A stretch of 64,000 nt of DNA from Marinigracilibium pacificum (GTDB taxonomy: Bacteria > Bacteroidota > Bacteroidia > Cytophagales > Cyclobacteriaceae), in NCBI RefSeq assembly GCF_012926615.1, contig NZ_JABBNU010000003.1, positions 310,001 through 374,000 on the forward strand. Direction: 5' to 3'. Position numbers and translations under genes: made by a program. The notes beneath the pieces were generated by a model. That model was not told where the DNA came from. It searched no databases and saw nothing but the letters and a program-made list of their open reading frames with translations. Shown here one piece after another: positions 8,375 through 17,567 of this stretch. Within the stretch, counting starts at the first letter, position 1. Each line of letters starts with the position of its first letter.

Positions 8375-9037
8375 ATGTCTTTAGATAAAATAGGAATCGC
8401 AAAAAGAATATCCCGTGAAATTGAAAATGGGATGTATATAAATCTTGGAATCGGAATTCCGACACTTGTGGCTAACTATATTCCAGATAACATGGAAGTA
8501 GTTTTACAATCAGAAAATGGTCTTTTAGGCATTGGCCCCTTCCCTACCGAAGATCAAGTAGATGCAGACCTTATTAATGCTGGTAAACAAACGGTAAGTA
8601 TGCTTCCCGGATCAGTTCTCTTCAGTTCTGCAGAAAGTTTTGCCATGATCCGTGGTGGACATGTTCACCTTACTATACTTGGAGCTATGGAAGTTTCTGA
8701 AAATGGAGATATTGCCAACTGGAAAATTCCTGGCAAGATGGTTAAAGGAATGGGTGGAGCAATGGATCTTGTTGCATCAGCTGATAACATCATCGTTGCT
8801 ATGCAACATACAAGCAAATCCGGTGAATCTAAATTACTAAAAGAATGTTCACTGCCTATTACAGGAATAAAATGCGTTAATAAAATTGTCACCAACCTCG
8901 CTGTTTTAGATATACACCCTGAAGGTGGCTTTATTTTAAGAGAAAGAGCTCCTGGTGTTTCTGTTGAAGAAATAAAAAATGCTACAGAAGGAAAATTGAT
9001 TATAGAAGGAGATATTCCTGAAATGAAAATAGATTAA
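8375..9037 (+). CDS. 3-oxoacid CoA-transferase, subunit B
   Basis: A 220-residue beta subunit that carries the catalytic glutamate, Glu47, in QSENGLLGIGPFP; this residue forms the glutamyl-CoA thioester intermediate. GLGIGIPT-like (NLGIGIPTLVANY) and LPGSVLFSSAESFAMIRGG motifs are also conserved. It is paired with subunit A upstream and followed by a strong terminator, so the two genes make a complete operon. Confidence 0.93.
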   Translation: MSLDKIGIAKRISREIENGMYINLGIGIPTLVANYIPDNMEVVLQSENGLLGIGPFPTEDQVDADLINAGKQTVSMLPGSVLFSSAESFAMIRGGHVHLTILGAMEVSENGDIANWKIPGKMVKGMGGAMDLVASADNIIVAMQHTSKSGESKLLKECSLPITGIKCVNKIVTNLAVLDIHPEGGFILRERAPGVSVEEIKNATEGKLIIEGDIPEMKID

Positions 9038-9041
9038 TTCC

Positions 9042-9066
9042 AAACCCGCTAAATGCGGGTTTTTCT
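9042..9066 (+). terminator. Rho-independent terminator after CoA-transferase genes
   Basis: Stem AAACCCGC / GCGGGTTT with loop TAAAT, followed by TTCTTTTTTT. Confidence 0.9.
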
Positions 9067-9098
9067 TTTTTTATAGTACAATTCATTTCAGTTGTTCT

Positions 9099-9106
9099 TA
9101 CTTTTG
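9099..9106 (+). promoter_or_regulatory. Candidate -7 promoter element for gldC
   Basis: TACTTTTG followed by C matches the Bacteroidota -7 consensus TAnnTTTG. It gives an untranslated leader of about 40 bases. No convincing -33 TTG lies at the usual distance, so this is tentative. Confidence 0.35.
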
Positions 9107-9150
9107 CGGTAACATTATTTTAGCTTAAAAGCCGTACAAAAAAAGTAATA

Positions 9151-9483
9151 ATGAAAAAATCATCAATAAAATTTAACGTCACTTTAGATGACGAAAATGT
9201 TCCGGAAAAAATTGAATGGACTGCAGATGACAAGCCAGGTGGTGGACTTGATGAAACAAATGCTATTAGTGTTTCAGTATGGGATCAAAATCAAATGAAC
9301 ACTTTAAGAATCGATCTTTGGAATAAAGAAATGCCGGTTCATGAGATGAAAAAATTCTATATCGATATTATTGGTGGTCTTGCACAAAGCTTAATGACTT
9401 CAACAGCAGATGAATACATGGCAAATGAAATGAATAGTCTCTGCGATCGATTAATTGAACATGTAAAAAAAGAAAATCAATAA
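9151..9483 (+). CDS. gldC: Gliding motility protein GldC
   Basis: A 110-residue soluble protein matching GldC: it opens with MKKSSIKFNVTLDDENVPEKI, then has SVWDQNQMNTLRIDLWNKEMPVHEMKKF. GldC was found as a gliding gene in Flavobacterium and is widespread in Bacteroidota, including some non-gliders; it is cytoplasmic and its exact role is unclear. Other gld and por genes are not in this window. It is monocistronic, flanked by terminators on both sides. Confidence 0.9.
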   Translation: MKKSSIKFNVTLDDENVPEKIEWTADDKPGGGLDETNAISVSVWDQNQMNTLRIDLWNKEMPVHEMKKFYIDIIGGLAQSLMTSTADEYMANEMNSLCDRLIEHVKKENQ

Positions 9484-9490
9484 TCTTAAG

Positions 9491-9515
9491 AAAGCTGCTC
9501 AGGCAGCTTTTTTTT
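9491..9515 (+). terminator. Rho-independent terminator after gldC
   Basis: Stem AAAGCTGC / GCAGCTTT with loop TCAG and a run of T. Confidence 0.92.
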
Positions 9516-9605
9516 ATGCTTCCCTTCTAAATAAAAAATAAACCATTTATAGTATTTTAAATGAAAAATTAACCTTATTATTTTAGGATTAAATTTTTAA
9601 TATAT

Positions 9606-9613
9606 TATTTTTG
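9606..9613 (+). promoter_or_regulatory. Candidate -7 promoter element for the TonB-dependent receptor operon
   Basis: TATTTTTG matches TAnnTTTG. A perfect 18-bp palindrome begins 10 bases further on, and the start codon is about 136 bases downstream, giving a long leader. No clear -33 TTG is seen. Confidence 0.35.
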
Positions 9614-9623
9614 ACAGAATAAA

Positions 9624-9641
9624 TAGTAGGCATGCCTACTA
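9624..9641 (+). promoter_or_regulatory. Perfect 18-bp palindrome, candidate operator
   Basis: TAGTAGGCATGCCTACTA is its own reverse complement over 18 bases. It lies just downstream of a -7-like element and upstream of the TonB-dependent receptor gene, where a bound dimeric regulator would block transcription. It has no T run, so it is not a terminator. Confidence 0.5.
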
Positions 9642-9749
9642 AATAACCCAACAATTAACCAATTTTTGAAAACTTATATTATCTTTTAACTTATAATGAC
9701 AATTAACTTAATATAAAACCTAAACCAGAATCCTTAAATACAAATAAAC

Positions 9750-12731
9750 ATGACATCTATGCAAAAGATTCTCACACGGAGTCTTGGCATGATTGTACTA
9801 TTCTTATTCACAATAGTATCAGCCCATGCCCAGGACAAAACTACTATCACAGGAAAGGTAACAGATGCCTCAGGCGACGCACTTTATGGAGTGAACGTGG
9901 TAGTAAAAGGGAAAGTAATCGGAACTATCACACAAGCTGATGGGTCGTATAACCTTACAGTAAATAGTGCACCTCCATTCACACTAATCTACTCAATGGT
10001 TGGTTTCGATTCACAAGAGAGAGAAGTCACTCAAAACAATCAATCATTTGACATTCAATTAGAAGAACAAAGTTTAGTTGGATCAGAAGTAGTTGTTTCT
10101 GCTTCAAGAGTGGAAGAAACAATTTTAGAATCACCAGTATCTATTGAAAAAATGGACGTGCTAGCGGTTCAAAACACTTCTTCTGATGATTATTACAAAG
10201 CAATTGGAAATCTGAAAGGTGTTGATATGACAACTTCCAGCGTTAACTTCCAGATTATCAATACTCGTGGTTTCAACTCAACAGGTAACGTTCGATTCGT
10301 ACAGCTAATTGATGGTATGGATACTCAGGCTCCGGCTCTGAACTTCCCAGTAGGAAGCTTAAACGGTCCTTCAGTACTTGATGTTGAGAGTGTTGAATTA
10401 TTACCAGGTGCTGCATCTGCTCTTTATGGACCAAATGCTTTCAATGGTATCCTTTTAATAAATTCAAAAAATCCATTTGATTATCAAGGACTAAGTGCTT
10501 TTGCAAAAGTTGGAGTTAACCATATAGGTGGCGATACAGATTTAAATTCATTCGGAAATGAAATCGGCCCAGGTGGTGCACAACCTATGTATGAAGCTGC
10601 AATTAGATATGCTAAGGCTTTTAATAACAGATTTGCATTTAAAGTAACTGCATCTTTCTCAAAAGCTGAAGATTGGTGGGGTACTGACCTAAGAGATAAT
10701 ACTCCACAATTCAAACCAACAGGTTTCACTCCTTATTCAGGCGGTGAATTAGGAAATCAGGAAGACTTAAATACCCTTTATCCATTCTTCTTTGAAAACC
10801 CTGGAGCTGATCTGATTCATGCTTTTGGAGATGAAGTACAAATTAGTTTACCCCTTGTAGGTTTAAGCTCAACATTCCAATCGATATTGGCTTCTAATGG
10901 GCTTTCAGATTATGCTGGTGACATTCCAAATCAGACAGTATCTAGAACTCCATATTTAGAAAAAGATCTTGTAGATTATGGTGCTGAAAACCTGAAATTA
11001 GGAGCATCATTAAACTACAGGTTAACTGATGATCTTGAACTTTCCTACCAGTTCAATTATGGTGCAGGTACAACAGTTTATACAGGAGCTCAACGTTATT
11101 CATTAGCTAACTTTAATATACAACAACATAGAATCCAGTTAGAGTCTGATAACTTTTATTTAAGAGGTTATACAACTATTGAACAATCAGGTGATTCATA
11201 TATTGCAGATTTAACTGGTGTTATTATTAATGACAGATGGAAAAATAACTCACAGTGGTTTGCCGAATATACAGTGGGGTATCTTGGATATCTTGCTGCA
11301 AATGGCATAGCTCCTGGAGCATCGACAGTTCAGCAGCAACAAATGGCTCACTTTGCAGGACGACAGTTTGCTGATAACGGAAGAACAATAGCTGGATCAG
11401 ATACCTTCGAGTTTGAAGCTGACCTTGCTAAGTCACAATCGATTCCAGCTGGATCTAAATTCGATGATGCCACAAAAATGTACATGGCAGAAGGTATGTA
11501 CGACTTCACAAATGATCTAAACGGTGCACTTAACTTACAAGCTGGTTTCCAATATAGACTTTATGATCTTGAATCTAACGGTACAATTTTCGCTGACACA
11601 ACAGGTAATGACATTACTATTCAAGAAGTGGGAGCTTTTGTTCAGGCTGGTAAGAAAATTTTCAATGAAAAAGTTAAGTTAACTGGAAGCTTAAGATGGG
11701 ATAAGAATGAAAATTTCAACTCTCAGCTTAACCCTAGAATATCTGCAGTTTGGACATTTGCTGATAACAACAATTTCAGAGCTTCATTCCAGACTGGTTT
11801 CAGAAACCCAACTACTCAGGGACAGCACATTGATCTAAACGTTGTATCTGCAAGGTTACTAGGAGGACTTCCTCAGTATGCTGAAGCGAGAAACATTTAT
11901 GAAAATGCTTATACTTTAAACTCTGTTGATAATTATATCTCAGAAATCACAAATGCAATCGGTGAAAACCCTGAATTAGGTGGTGCAGTAATTGCAAGAC
12001 CTGATTTATTGGATTTACTTGAACCAGCTGATTTTGAGCCTGTAAAACCAGAAGAAATCAAAGCATTCGAATTTGGTTACAAAGGTATTTTAGGTAAGTC
12101 AGTTTATATCGACGTTGCTTACTATTACAATATCTACAACAACTTTATTGTTCAAAGATTATTGAGAAAAGCTGCAGGTGAAATTGATTTCGATGCAACA
12201 ACTATCACTGAACAAAATATCAGAAATGCACAGACTCTACTGAGCCCTAATACAACTCCGGGTGAAGAAAATACTTTCCAGACATACACAAACGTGGACA
12301 GAGAAATCACAGCTCAAGGTTTAGCGCTAGGTGTAGATTATATGTTTAACAGAGGATATACTCTTTCTGCTAATTATAACTGGAACAAACTTAGTGAAGA
12401 TCTTGGTGAAGAATTCGTTGAAGGATTTAACACTCCTGAAAACAAGTTCAATGTTTCATTTAGCAACAGAAAAGTAACTGATAAATTCGGTTTTAATGTA
12501 ACGTATAGATGGCAAGATGCATTTATGTGGAATTCATCTTTTGCTAATCAGGAAGTGCCAGCCGTTGGAACTGTAGATGCACAATTAAGCTACAAGCTAA
12601 AAAGCATGAAATCTACGCTGAAACTTGGTGGATCTAATCTTCTTAACGAAAGATATGTAATGAATGCTGGTGGCCCATCTCTTGGTGCTATCTATTACCT
12701 ATCAATCACTTTTGATGAGTTGATGAACTAA
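9750..12731 (+). CDS. TonB-dependent outer membrane receptor with carboxypeptidase-like N-terminal domain
   Basis: A 993-residue protein. After a signal peptide (core LGMIVLFLFTIVSAHA, then QDK) comes a CarboxypepD_reg-like beta-sandwich at about 30-110 (TITGKVTDASGDALYGVNVVVKG). The plug domain follows (VVVSASRVEETILESPVSIEKM... INTRGFNS... SVELLPGAASALYGPNAFNG), then a large 22-strand-type barrel. It imports a ligand across the outer membrane with TonB energy. It resembles SusC in its N-terminal domain, but no SusD gene follows. The next gene, 13 bases on, encodes an SGNH hydrolase lipoprotein, suggesting an ester- or lipid-containing ligand (inference). Confidence 0.93.
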   Translation: MTSMQKILTRSLGMIVLFLFTIVSAHAQDKTTITGKVTDASGDALYGVNVVVKGKVIGTITQADGSYNLTVNSAPPFTLIYSMVGFDSQEREVTQNNQSFDIQLEEQSLVGSEVVVSASRVEETILESPVSIEKMDVLAVQNTSSDDYYKAIGNLKGVDMTTSSVNFQIINTRGFNSTGNVRFVQLIDGMDTQAPALNFPVGSLNGPSVLDVESVELLPGAASALYGPNAFNGILLINSKNPFDYQGLSAFAKVGVNHIGGDTDLNSFGNEIGPGGAQPMYEAAIRYAKAFNNRFAFKVTASFSKAEDWWGTDLRDNTPQFKPTGFTPYSGGELGNQEDLNTLYPFFFENPGADLIHAFGDEVQISLPLVGLSSTFQSILASNGLSDYAGDIPNQTVSRTPYLEKDLVDYGAENLKLGASLNYRLTDDLELSYQFNYGAGTTVYTGAQRYSLANFNIQQHRIQLESDNFYLRGYTTIEQSGDSYIADLTGVIINDRWKNNSQWFAEYTVGYLGYLAANGIAPGASTVQQQQMAHFAGRQFADNGRTIAGSDTFEFEADLAKSQSIPAGSKFDDATKMYMAEGMYDFTNDLNGALNLQAGFQYRLYDLESNGTIFADTTGNDITIQEVGAFVQAGKKIFNEKVKLTGSLRWDKNENFNSQLNPRISAVWTFADNNNFRASFQTGFRNPTTQGQHIDLNVVSARLLGGLPQYAEARNIYENAYTLNSVDNYISEITNAIGENPELGGAVIARPDLLDLLEPADFEPVKPEEIKAFEFGYKGILGKSVYIDVAYYYNIYNNFIVQRLLRKAAGEIDFDATTITEQNIRNAQTLLSPNTTPGEENTFQTYTNVDREITAQGLALGVDYMFNRGYTLSANYNWNKLSEDLGEEFVEGFNTPENKFNVSFSNRKVTDKFGFNVTYRWQDAFMWNSSFANQEVPAVGTVDAQLSYKLKSMKSTLKLGGSNLLNERYVMNAGGPSLGAIYYLSITFDELMN

Positions 12732-12744
12732 AAACCTAACAATC

Positions 12745-14274
12745 ATGAAAAATTTCAAATTATCAATATATACATTATTAAGTACATGCTTGTTATTTGC
12801 ATGTACTTATGACTTCCCTGAGTCAACTGTAGCACAAGAACCAACTTCAGGTGAGGCTGATTTTTCAAAGGTAGTTGCCATTGGAAACTCGTTGACAGCG
12901 GGGTACATGGACGGTGCACTATATAAAAGCGGACAGGAAAACAACTTTGTCGCCATCATAACAGAACAAATGAAAGGAAATGGTGGTGGAGATTTTAACA
13001 TTCCATTGGTATCTAGTGACCATATCTCTGGCAAATTGATATTAGCAAACCAACCGGGAGGTTCACCTGCCCCTACTCCTATTCAATTTATACCAAATTA
13101 TCCTTACACAGTAGAGCAAATAGGCCCATATGATGGTGATATTTCTACATTGAATAATTTTGGAATACCAGGAGTTACTATCTTGACTGCACAAACACCA
13201 GACTTAGGGAATCCTGGTAGCGCGCTATACAATCCATTATATGCAAGAGTAGCTTCTGCTCCGGGCACATCTACCCTTCTTGGTGATGCAGCAACAGCAA
13301 TGAATGCTGGTGGTACATTCCTTGTGTTTTGGCTGGGTAACAATGATGTATTAGGATATGCAATAGGTGGTGCTTCTAATGAGGCAATTTTAACCGATAA
13401 TTCAGTTTTTGAAGGCGCATACAATAATGCTTTAAGCACAATGTTAAATGCAAATACAGATGCAAAAGGAATTGTTGCAAATATTCCATATGTAAGTGAT
13501 ATACCATATTTTACTGCAGTTCCTTTTAACTCAATTGGGTTTAGCAGTGATGATCAAGGACTTATTGATCAACTTAATGGTGCTTTTGCTCAATTTAATG
13601 GTCTTATGGATCTATTGAGCCAAAACCCGAATCTTAGTACTTACAGACTACAGGAAAGAAAAGTTTCATATGGAATTGGGCCAAATCCAATCTTGATTTA
13701 TGATGAATCGCTTCCTGATCTTGGACCTATATTTGATGGACTAGAGCAAAATGGAGACATTAATTCTAATACTAGAGCTGCTTTAGCACCGTATGAACAA
13801 TCAAGGCCTGCTACTTCGAAGGATCTATTCACATTGACTTCAGCTACAGTATTAGGGACTTTAGCTAATCCGAATAATCCGACTACTGTAATTGGTGTTG
13901 CAGTACCTCTAGCAGATCAATATACTATAACTGAAAGTGAAGATGCTACTATCAGAAGTAAAGTTGATGCATTTAATGGATCAATTAGTTCTGCAGTAAA
14001 TAATTATTCGGACAGACTTGTTCTTGCTGATGTTAATGCACAGTTAACGTTGCTAAAAACTTCTGGAATAAACGTAAATGGTTCAAACTTGAATGCCACT
14101 TTTATTCCACCAAATGGAGGATTCTCTGTTGATGGTGTGCATCCAAACCAAAGAGGACATGCATGGATGGCTAACTACATGATCGAAAGAATCAATTCTA
14201 AATTCGGATCCAATATTGAAAAAATCAATCCGAATGATTATGCAGGTAACTCACTACCATTTGTGATTCAATAA
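12745..14274 (+). CDS. SGNH/GDSL-family hydrolase lipoprotein
   Basis: A 509-residue lipoprotein: the signal peptide ends in a lipobox LLFAC with Cys20. The SGNH blocks are recognisable. Block I is IGNSLTAGY with the nucleophile Ser49 (GNS instead of GDS), a GNND-like block III is WLGNNDVLGY, and block V is VDGVHPNQRGH with the catalytic Asp/His. Members hydrolyse esters and lipids at the cell surface. It is cotranscribed with the TonB-dependent receptor and may release or bind its ligand, standing where SusD would be. The long central insertion is typical of Bacteroidota versions. Substrate unknown. Confidence 0.85.
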   Translation: MKNFKLSIYTLLSTCLLFACTYDFPESTVAQEPTSGEADFSKVVAIGNSLTAGYMDGALYKSGQENNFVAIITEQMKGNGGGDFNIPLVSSDHISGKLILANQPGGSPAPTPIQFIPNYPYTVEQIGPYDGDISTLNNFGIPGVTILTAQTPDLGNPGSALYNPLYARVASAPGTSTLLGDAATAMNAGGTFLVFWLGNNDVLGYAIGGASNEAILTDNSVFEGAYNNALSTMLNANTDAKGIVANIPYVSDIPYFTAVPFNSIGFSSDDQGLIDQLNGAFAQFNGLMDLLSQNPNLSTYRLQERKVSYGIGPNPILIYDESLPDLGPIFDGLEQNGDINSNTRAALAPYEQSRPATSKDLFTLTSATVLGTLANPNNPTTVIGVAVPLADQYTITESEDATIRSKVDAFNGSISSAVNNYSDRLVLADVNAQLTLLKTSGINVNGSNLNATFIPPNGGFSVDGVHPNQRGHAWMANYMIERINSKFGSNIEKINPNDYAGNSLPFVIQ

Positions 14275-14295
14275 CGAAAATCAACAACCAATATA

Positions 14296-14336
14296 AAAGC
14301 CCTGGCATCAAATTGATGTCAGGGCTTTAATCTTTT
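14296..14336 (+). terminator. Rho-independent terminator after the receptor/hydrolase operon
   Basis: A long stem, AAAGCCCTGGCATCAA paired with TTGATGTCAGGGCTTT (one G-U), with almost no loop, followed by T-rich sequence. Confidence 0.85.
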
Positions 14337-14389
14337 TAAGACTAAATGATAACACGATTTTTTATAAATTGCATGTAAACGAAAACAAC

Positions 14390-14878
14390 ATGATCAAAAA
14401 GAATACTTTTATTGTTACTATCATTATCCTCGCCTTAATTATTCTTACCAACTTCTATCAGATTAATTTTAACAGAGGTGTCATCACACAACTAATCGAT
14501 CAAAATGATAGTTTGAGAACGGAGGTATTAGAGCTTTCAAACAATAAGGGGTTTAACGTCCATTCAAATATGCTTCAGATCGAATTAAGGCAATCTGAAT
14601 TAAATAAGGCTATCAATAACGAAGACTGGAACTTGGCAAATTATCAAATATTAAGGCTTAAAGAGTTGTTCACTCAGTTTGAAATAGCAAATTATAATAC
14701 TGAAGGTAAAAATATTAGTGAACTAACTCAGGAATTAACTAATTCCCCTTTAACCAAAATAATAGCATCTATAGAAAAATCGAATAAACAAGATGCCCTA
14801 AATGCTTCATTAGCACTTGAAAGATCATGCAATGCTTGCCATTCACTTTCAGGTAAGGAGTTTCTAAATAAAAAATAA
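14390..14878 (+). CDS. Small membrane-anchored protein with C-terminal CxxCH haem motif
   Basis: A 162-residue protein: an N-terminal membrane helix (FIVTIIILALIILTNFY) is followed by a helical exported domain and, near the end, CNACH at residues 147-151. One CxxCH near the C-terminus of a helical bundle is the layout of cytochrome c'-like proteins, so covalent haem c is likely. I start at ATG 14390 because the in-frame TTG at 14369 only adds seven polar residues before the natural MIKK start. No other respiratory genes are nearby. Partner and function are unknown. Confidence 0.65.
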   Translation: MIKKNTFIVTIIILALIILTNFYQINFNRGVITQLIDQNDSLRTEVLELSNNKGFNVHSNMLQIELRQSELNKAINNEDWNLANYQILRLKELFTQFEIANYNTEGKNISELTQELTNSPLTKIIASIEKSNKQDALNASLALERSCNACHSLSGKEFLNKK

Positions 14879-14924
14879 TTGATGATTCTAACTTTTATTA
14901 ACTAAAGTTTAATAGCCGGCAGGA

Positions 14925-14956
14925 TAAAAAAAACGCTGACAGAAATGTCAACGTTT
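14925..14956 (-). terminator. Terminator of the first tRNA-Glu gene
   Basis: On the minus strand the stem AACGTTGACA / TGTCAGCGTT (one G-U) with loop TTTC is followed by a run of eight T, just past the tRNA 3' end. Confidence 0.85.
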
Positions 14957-14960
14957 TTTG

Positions 14961-15032
14961 TAGCCCGTAGGGGATTCGAACCCCTGCTACCAGGATGAAA
15001 ACCTGGCGTCCTAACCCCTAGACGAACGGGCC
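14961..15032 (-). tRNA. tRNA-Glu (anticodon UUC), copy 1
   Basis: A 72-base cloverleaf on the minus strand: 5' GGCCCGT pairs with ACGGGCT (one G-U), followed by discriminator A. The anticodon stem CCAGG/CCTGG encloses the loop TTTTCAT, giving anticodon TTC. The T-arm is GGGG-TTCGAAT-CCCC. CCA is not encoded. It has the same sequence as the copy at 15525-15596 and its own promoter and terminator. Confidence 0.97.
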
Positions 15033-15048
15033 GTGCTAAAAGGTGATG

Positions 15049-15078
15049 CAAATATAATTACTGATTTTAATTTTTCAA
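15049..15078 (-). promoter_or_regulatory. Promoter of tRNA-Glu copy 1 (-33/-7 type)
   Basis: On the minus strand TTG (15078-15076), 19 bases, then TATATTTG (15056-15049), an exact fit to TTG-N19-TAnnTTTG of the Bacteroidota primary sigma factor. The tRNA begins 16 bases further on. The second tRNA copy has the same arrangement. Confidence 0.8.
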
Positions 15079-15468
15079 CACCTCCCGAATATTTTTTCAA
15101 CACTTAACTCGTTACTAGCTGATTTATAGGGAGAAAAATTTTAATCAACACATTAAATATGTTTCAACTTTAAAACATAAACAATAATTTAAAATCACAG
15201 CCTTATTTTATCCTTCTAAATTTTACCTGATTATTCAAATAACTTCTGGTTAACAAGAAAGCCAAATAAACATTTAAGGAAAAATTAAACTTTTCAATGA
15301 AAACTGTAATCTTAAATCGGGGCCATAAATTATACAAACAGTAAATTTATTCCCTCCAATTAATGAACATAATAAATCTTGAATAAGAAAAACCAATATT
15401 CAAATTTTCAAGAAAAATATTATCAAATAAATTGATACAAAAAGAATTTGGAATTTAGATTAAGGAGT

Positions 15469-15523
15469 AAAAAAAAACAGAGATCAAAACTTGGCTCTCG
15501 CTTTGTTTCTCACTCTGTTTTTT
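15469..15523 (-). terminator. Terminator of the second tRNA-Glu gene
   Basis: On the minus strand AAAAAACAGAG pairs with CTCTGTTTTTT across a loop of about 30 bases, ending in a long T run directly after the tRNA. The large loop makes it weaker than that of copy 1. Confidence 0.6.
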
Positions 15524-15524
15524 G

Positions 15525-15596
15525 TAGCCCGTAGGGGATTCGAACCCCTGCTACCAGGATGAAAACCTGGCGTCCTAACCCCTAGACGAACGGGCC
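15525..15596 (-). tRNA. tRNA-Glu (anticodon UUC), copy 2
   Basis: Identical over its 72 bases to the copy at 14961-15032: same acceptor stem, anticodon TTC and T-arm. About 24 bases of 5' flank (GTGCTAAAAGGTGATGCAAA and on, read on the plus strand) are also shared, so the duplication took the promoter with it. The 3' flanks and terminators differ. Confidence 0.97.
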
Positions 15597-15612
15597 GTGC
15601 TAAAAGGTGATG

Positions 15613-15642
15613 CAAATATAGAGCATCATTTTAAAATTTCAA
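15613..15642 (-). promoter_or_regulatory. Promoter of tRNA-Glu copy 2 (-33/-7 type)
   Basis: On the minus strand TTG (15642-15640), 19 bases, then TATATTTG (15620-15613). The spacer sequence differs from that of copy 1 but its length and both boxes are conserved. Confidence 0.8.
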
Positions 15643-15855
15643 CATTCCGACACAAAAAATATTATTTTTTTTCAGTTAAACGAAACAACTATCTGAAATG
15701 CAGCAACTTAAATTTCAAACAAAATTTCAATTATAATAAGTTCATTTAACCTCCTTATAATTTCATTTAAATATCAAATTAATAATCCTACTATGATATT
15801 ATTTCCAAAAAATCATTTCAATCGTTTGCAATAATAAAAGGTGTATAACATTTCA

Positions 15856-15886
15856 TTGTTTTTCCATAGTTAACGTAGTATTTTTA
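15856..15886 (+). promoter_or_regulatory. Candidate gapA promoter
   Basis: TTG at 15856-15858, a 20-base spacer and TATTTTTA at 15879-15886, one base from TAnnTTTG. The leader to the ATG would be about 45 bases. Confidence 0.4.
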
Positions 15887-15934
15887 CCTGTCAATTATTA
15901 TACACACAAATAAATAACACATAAAAAACCGTAA

Positions 15935-16930
<996 letters not shown>

Positions 16931-16950
16931 TTAATTCTAGATTTTAAATA

Positions 16951-16981
16951 AAAAAAGCTTTCCAATGGAAAGCTTTTTTTA
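16951..16981. terminator. Bidirectional terminator between gapA and the DUF4920 gene
   Basis: Stem AAAAAAGCTTTCC / GGAAAGCTTTTTT with loop AAT. A and T runs on both sides let it serve both convergent genes. Confidence 0.9.
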
Positions 16982-17001
16982 TTGACTTTGAATATTATTC
17001 T

Positions 17002-17520
17002 TTATATCAAAATGACACCGTCTGCCTCAAAGGAATAAACAACCTTATCACCTTTAATCTCTTCAATCTCCTCAGCCGTTAACCCTTCATCTTTGGCATA
17101 ATGCTTTCTTGTTGCTTCATCTTCAATTTCTTTCTTTAATATACCATCCACAACAGCAGTTTTACCTTCTATATCTTTAGGTACAAAAAACCCATAATCC
17201 TTAAAAGTAACACGTAATGGTTCCGTCTGACCTGGAACTGACAATGTCATCCAACAACCTTTCATCTTGCATACTGAAGATACTTCACCCGTAAGCTTTA
17301 CATTTAAACTATCCTTACCATTTAGTATATCCTCAGGGCTAGACAAGGCTAATGCATTTTCAGCATTGATTTCCTTACCGAAAAATGAATAATTAACTTG
17401 AATTGTTGTATCCTGGCTTATTGCTTTATCATTAGATTCATTTTCTGATTTCTTATCTGAACATGCCCCTAAAATTATTAGAATAATTATTATTGCTGAA
17501 AAACCTTTTTTCATTTTCAT
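17002..17520 (-). CDS. DUF4920 lipoprotein
   Basis: A 172-residue lipoprotein with lipobox LGAC at Cys20. The domain matches DUF4920: GKEINAENALALSSPEDIL, then SLNVKLTGEVSSVCKMKGCWMTL with two cysteines and a fixed KGCWM, then FKDYGFFVPKDIEGK and a C-terminal VEADG-like strand (SFEADGVILI). The family occurs in Bacteroidota; its role is unknown, and the conserved Cys pair suggests metal or redox chemistry. The reading frame extends upstream to 17595, but MKMKKG at 17520 gives a proper lipoprotein signal. The gene is divergent from xseA. Confidence 0.82.
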   Translation of the reverse strand: MKMKKGFSAIIIILIILGACSDKKSENESNDKAISQDTTIQVNYSFFGKEINAENALALSSPEDILNGKDSLNVKLTGEVSSVCKMKGCWMTLSVPGQTEPLRVTFKDYGFFVPKDIEGKTAVVDGILKKEIEDEATRKHYAKDEGLTAEEIEEIKGDKVVYSFEADGVILI

Positions 17521-17567
17521 TTTTTGAAGTTTAATATCAGAAATCAACTTTGATGTCTGACTAATGA

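Larger units (their letters stand above)
15033..15524. other. Intergenic stretch between the two tRNA-Glu genes
   Basis: 492 bases, very AT-rich. Apart from the promoter of tRNA copy 1 at its left end and the terminator of copy 2 at its right end I see no open frame with coding character, no strong hairpin and no repeat. Confidence 0.7.

Noticed and set aside
12745-14274. Lipoprotein after the TonB-dependent receptor as a SusD homologue
   Set aside because: It has SGNH hydrolase blocks (GNS, GNND, DGVHPN) and lacks the SusD/RagB pattern.
14961-15596. Two-copy repeat as CRISPR or mobile element ends
   Set aside because: The repeat is the tRNA-Glu gene plus its promoter; there is no spacer-repeat periodicity and no transposase.
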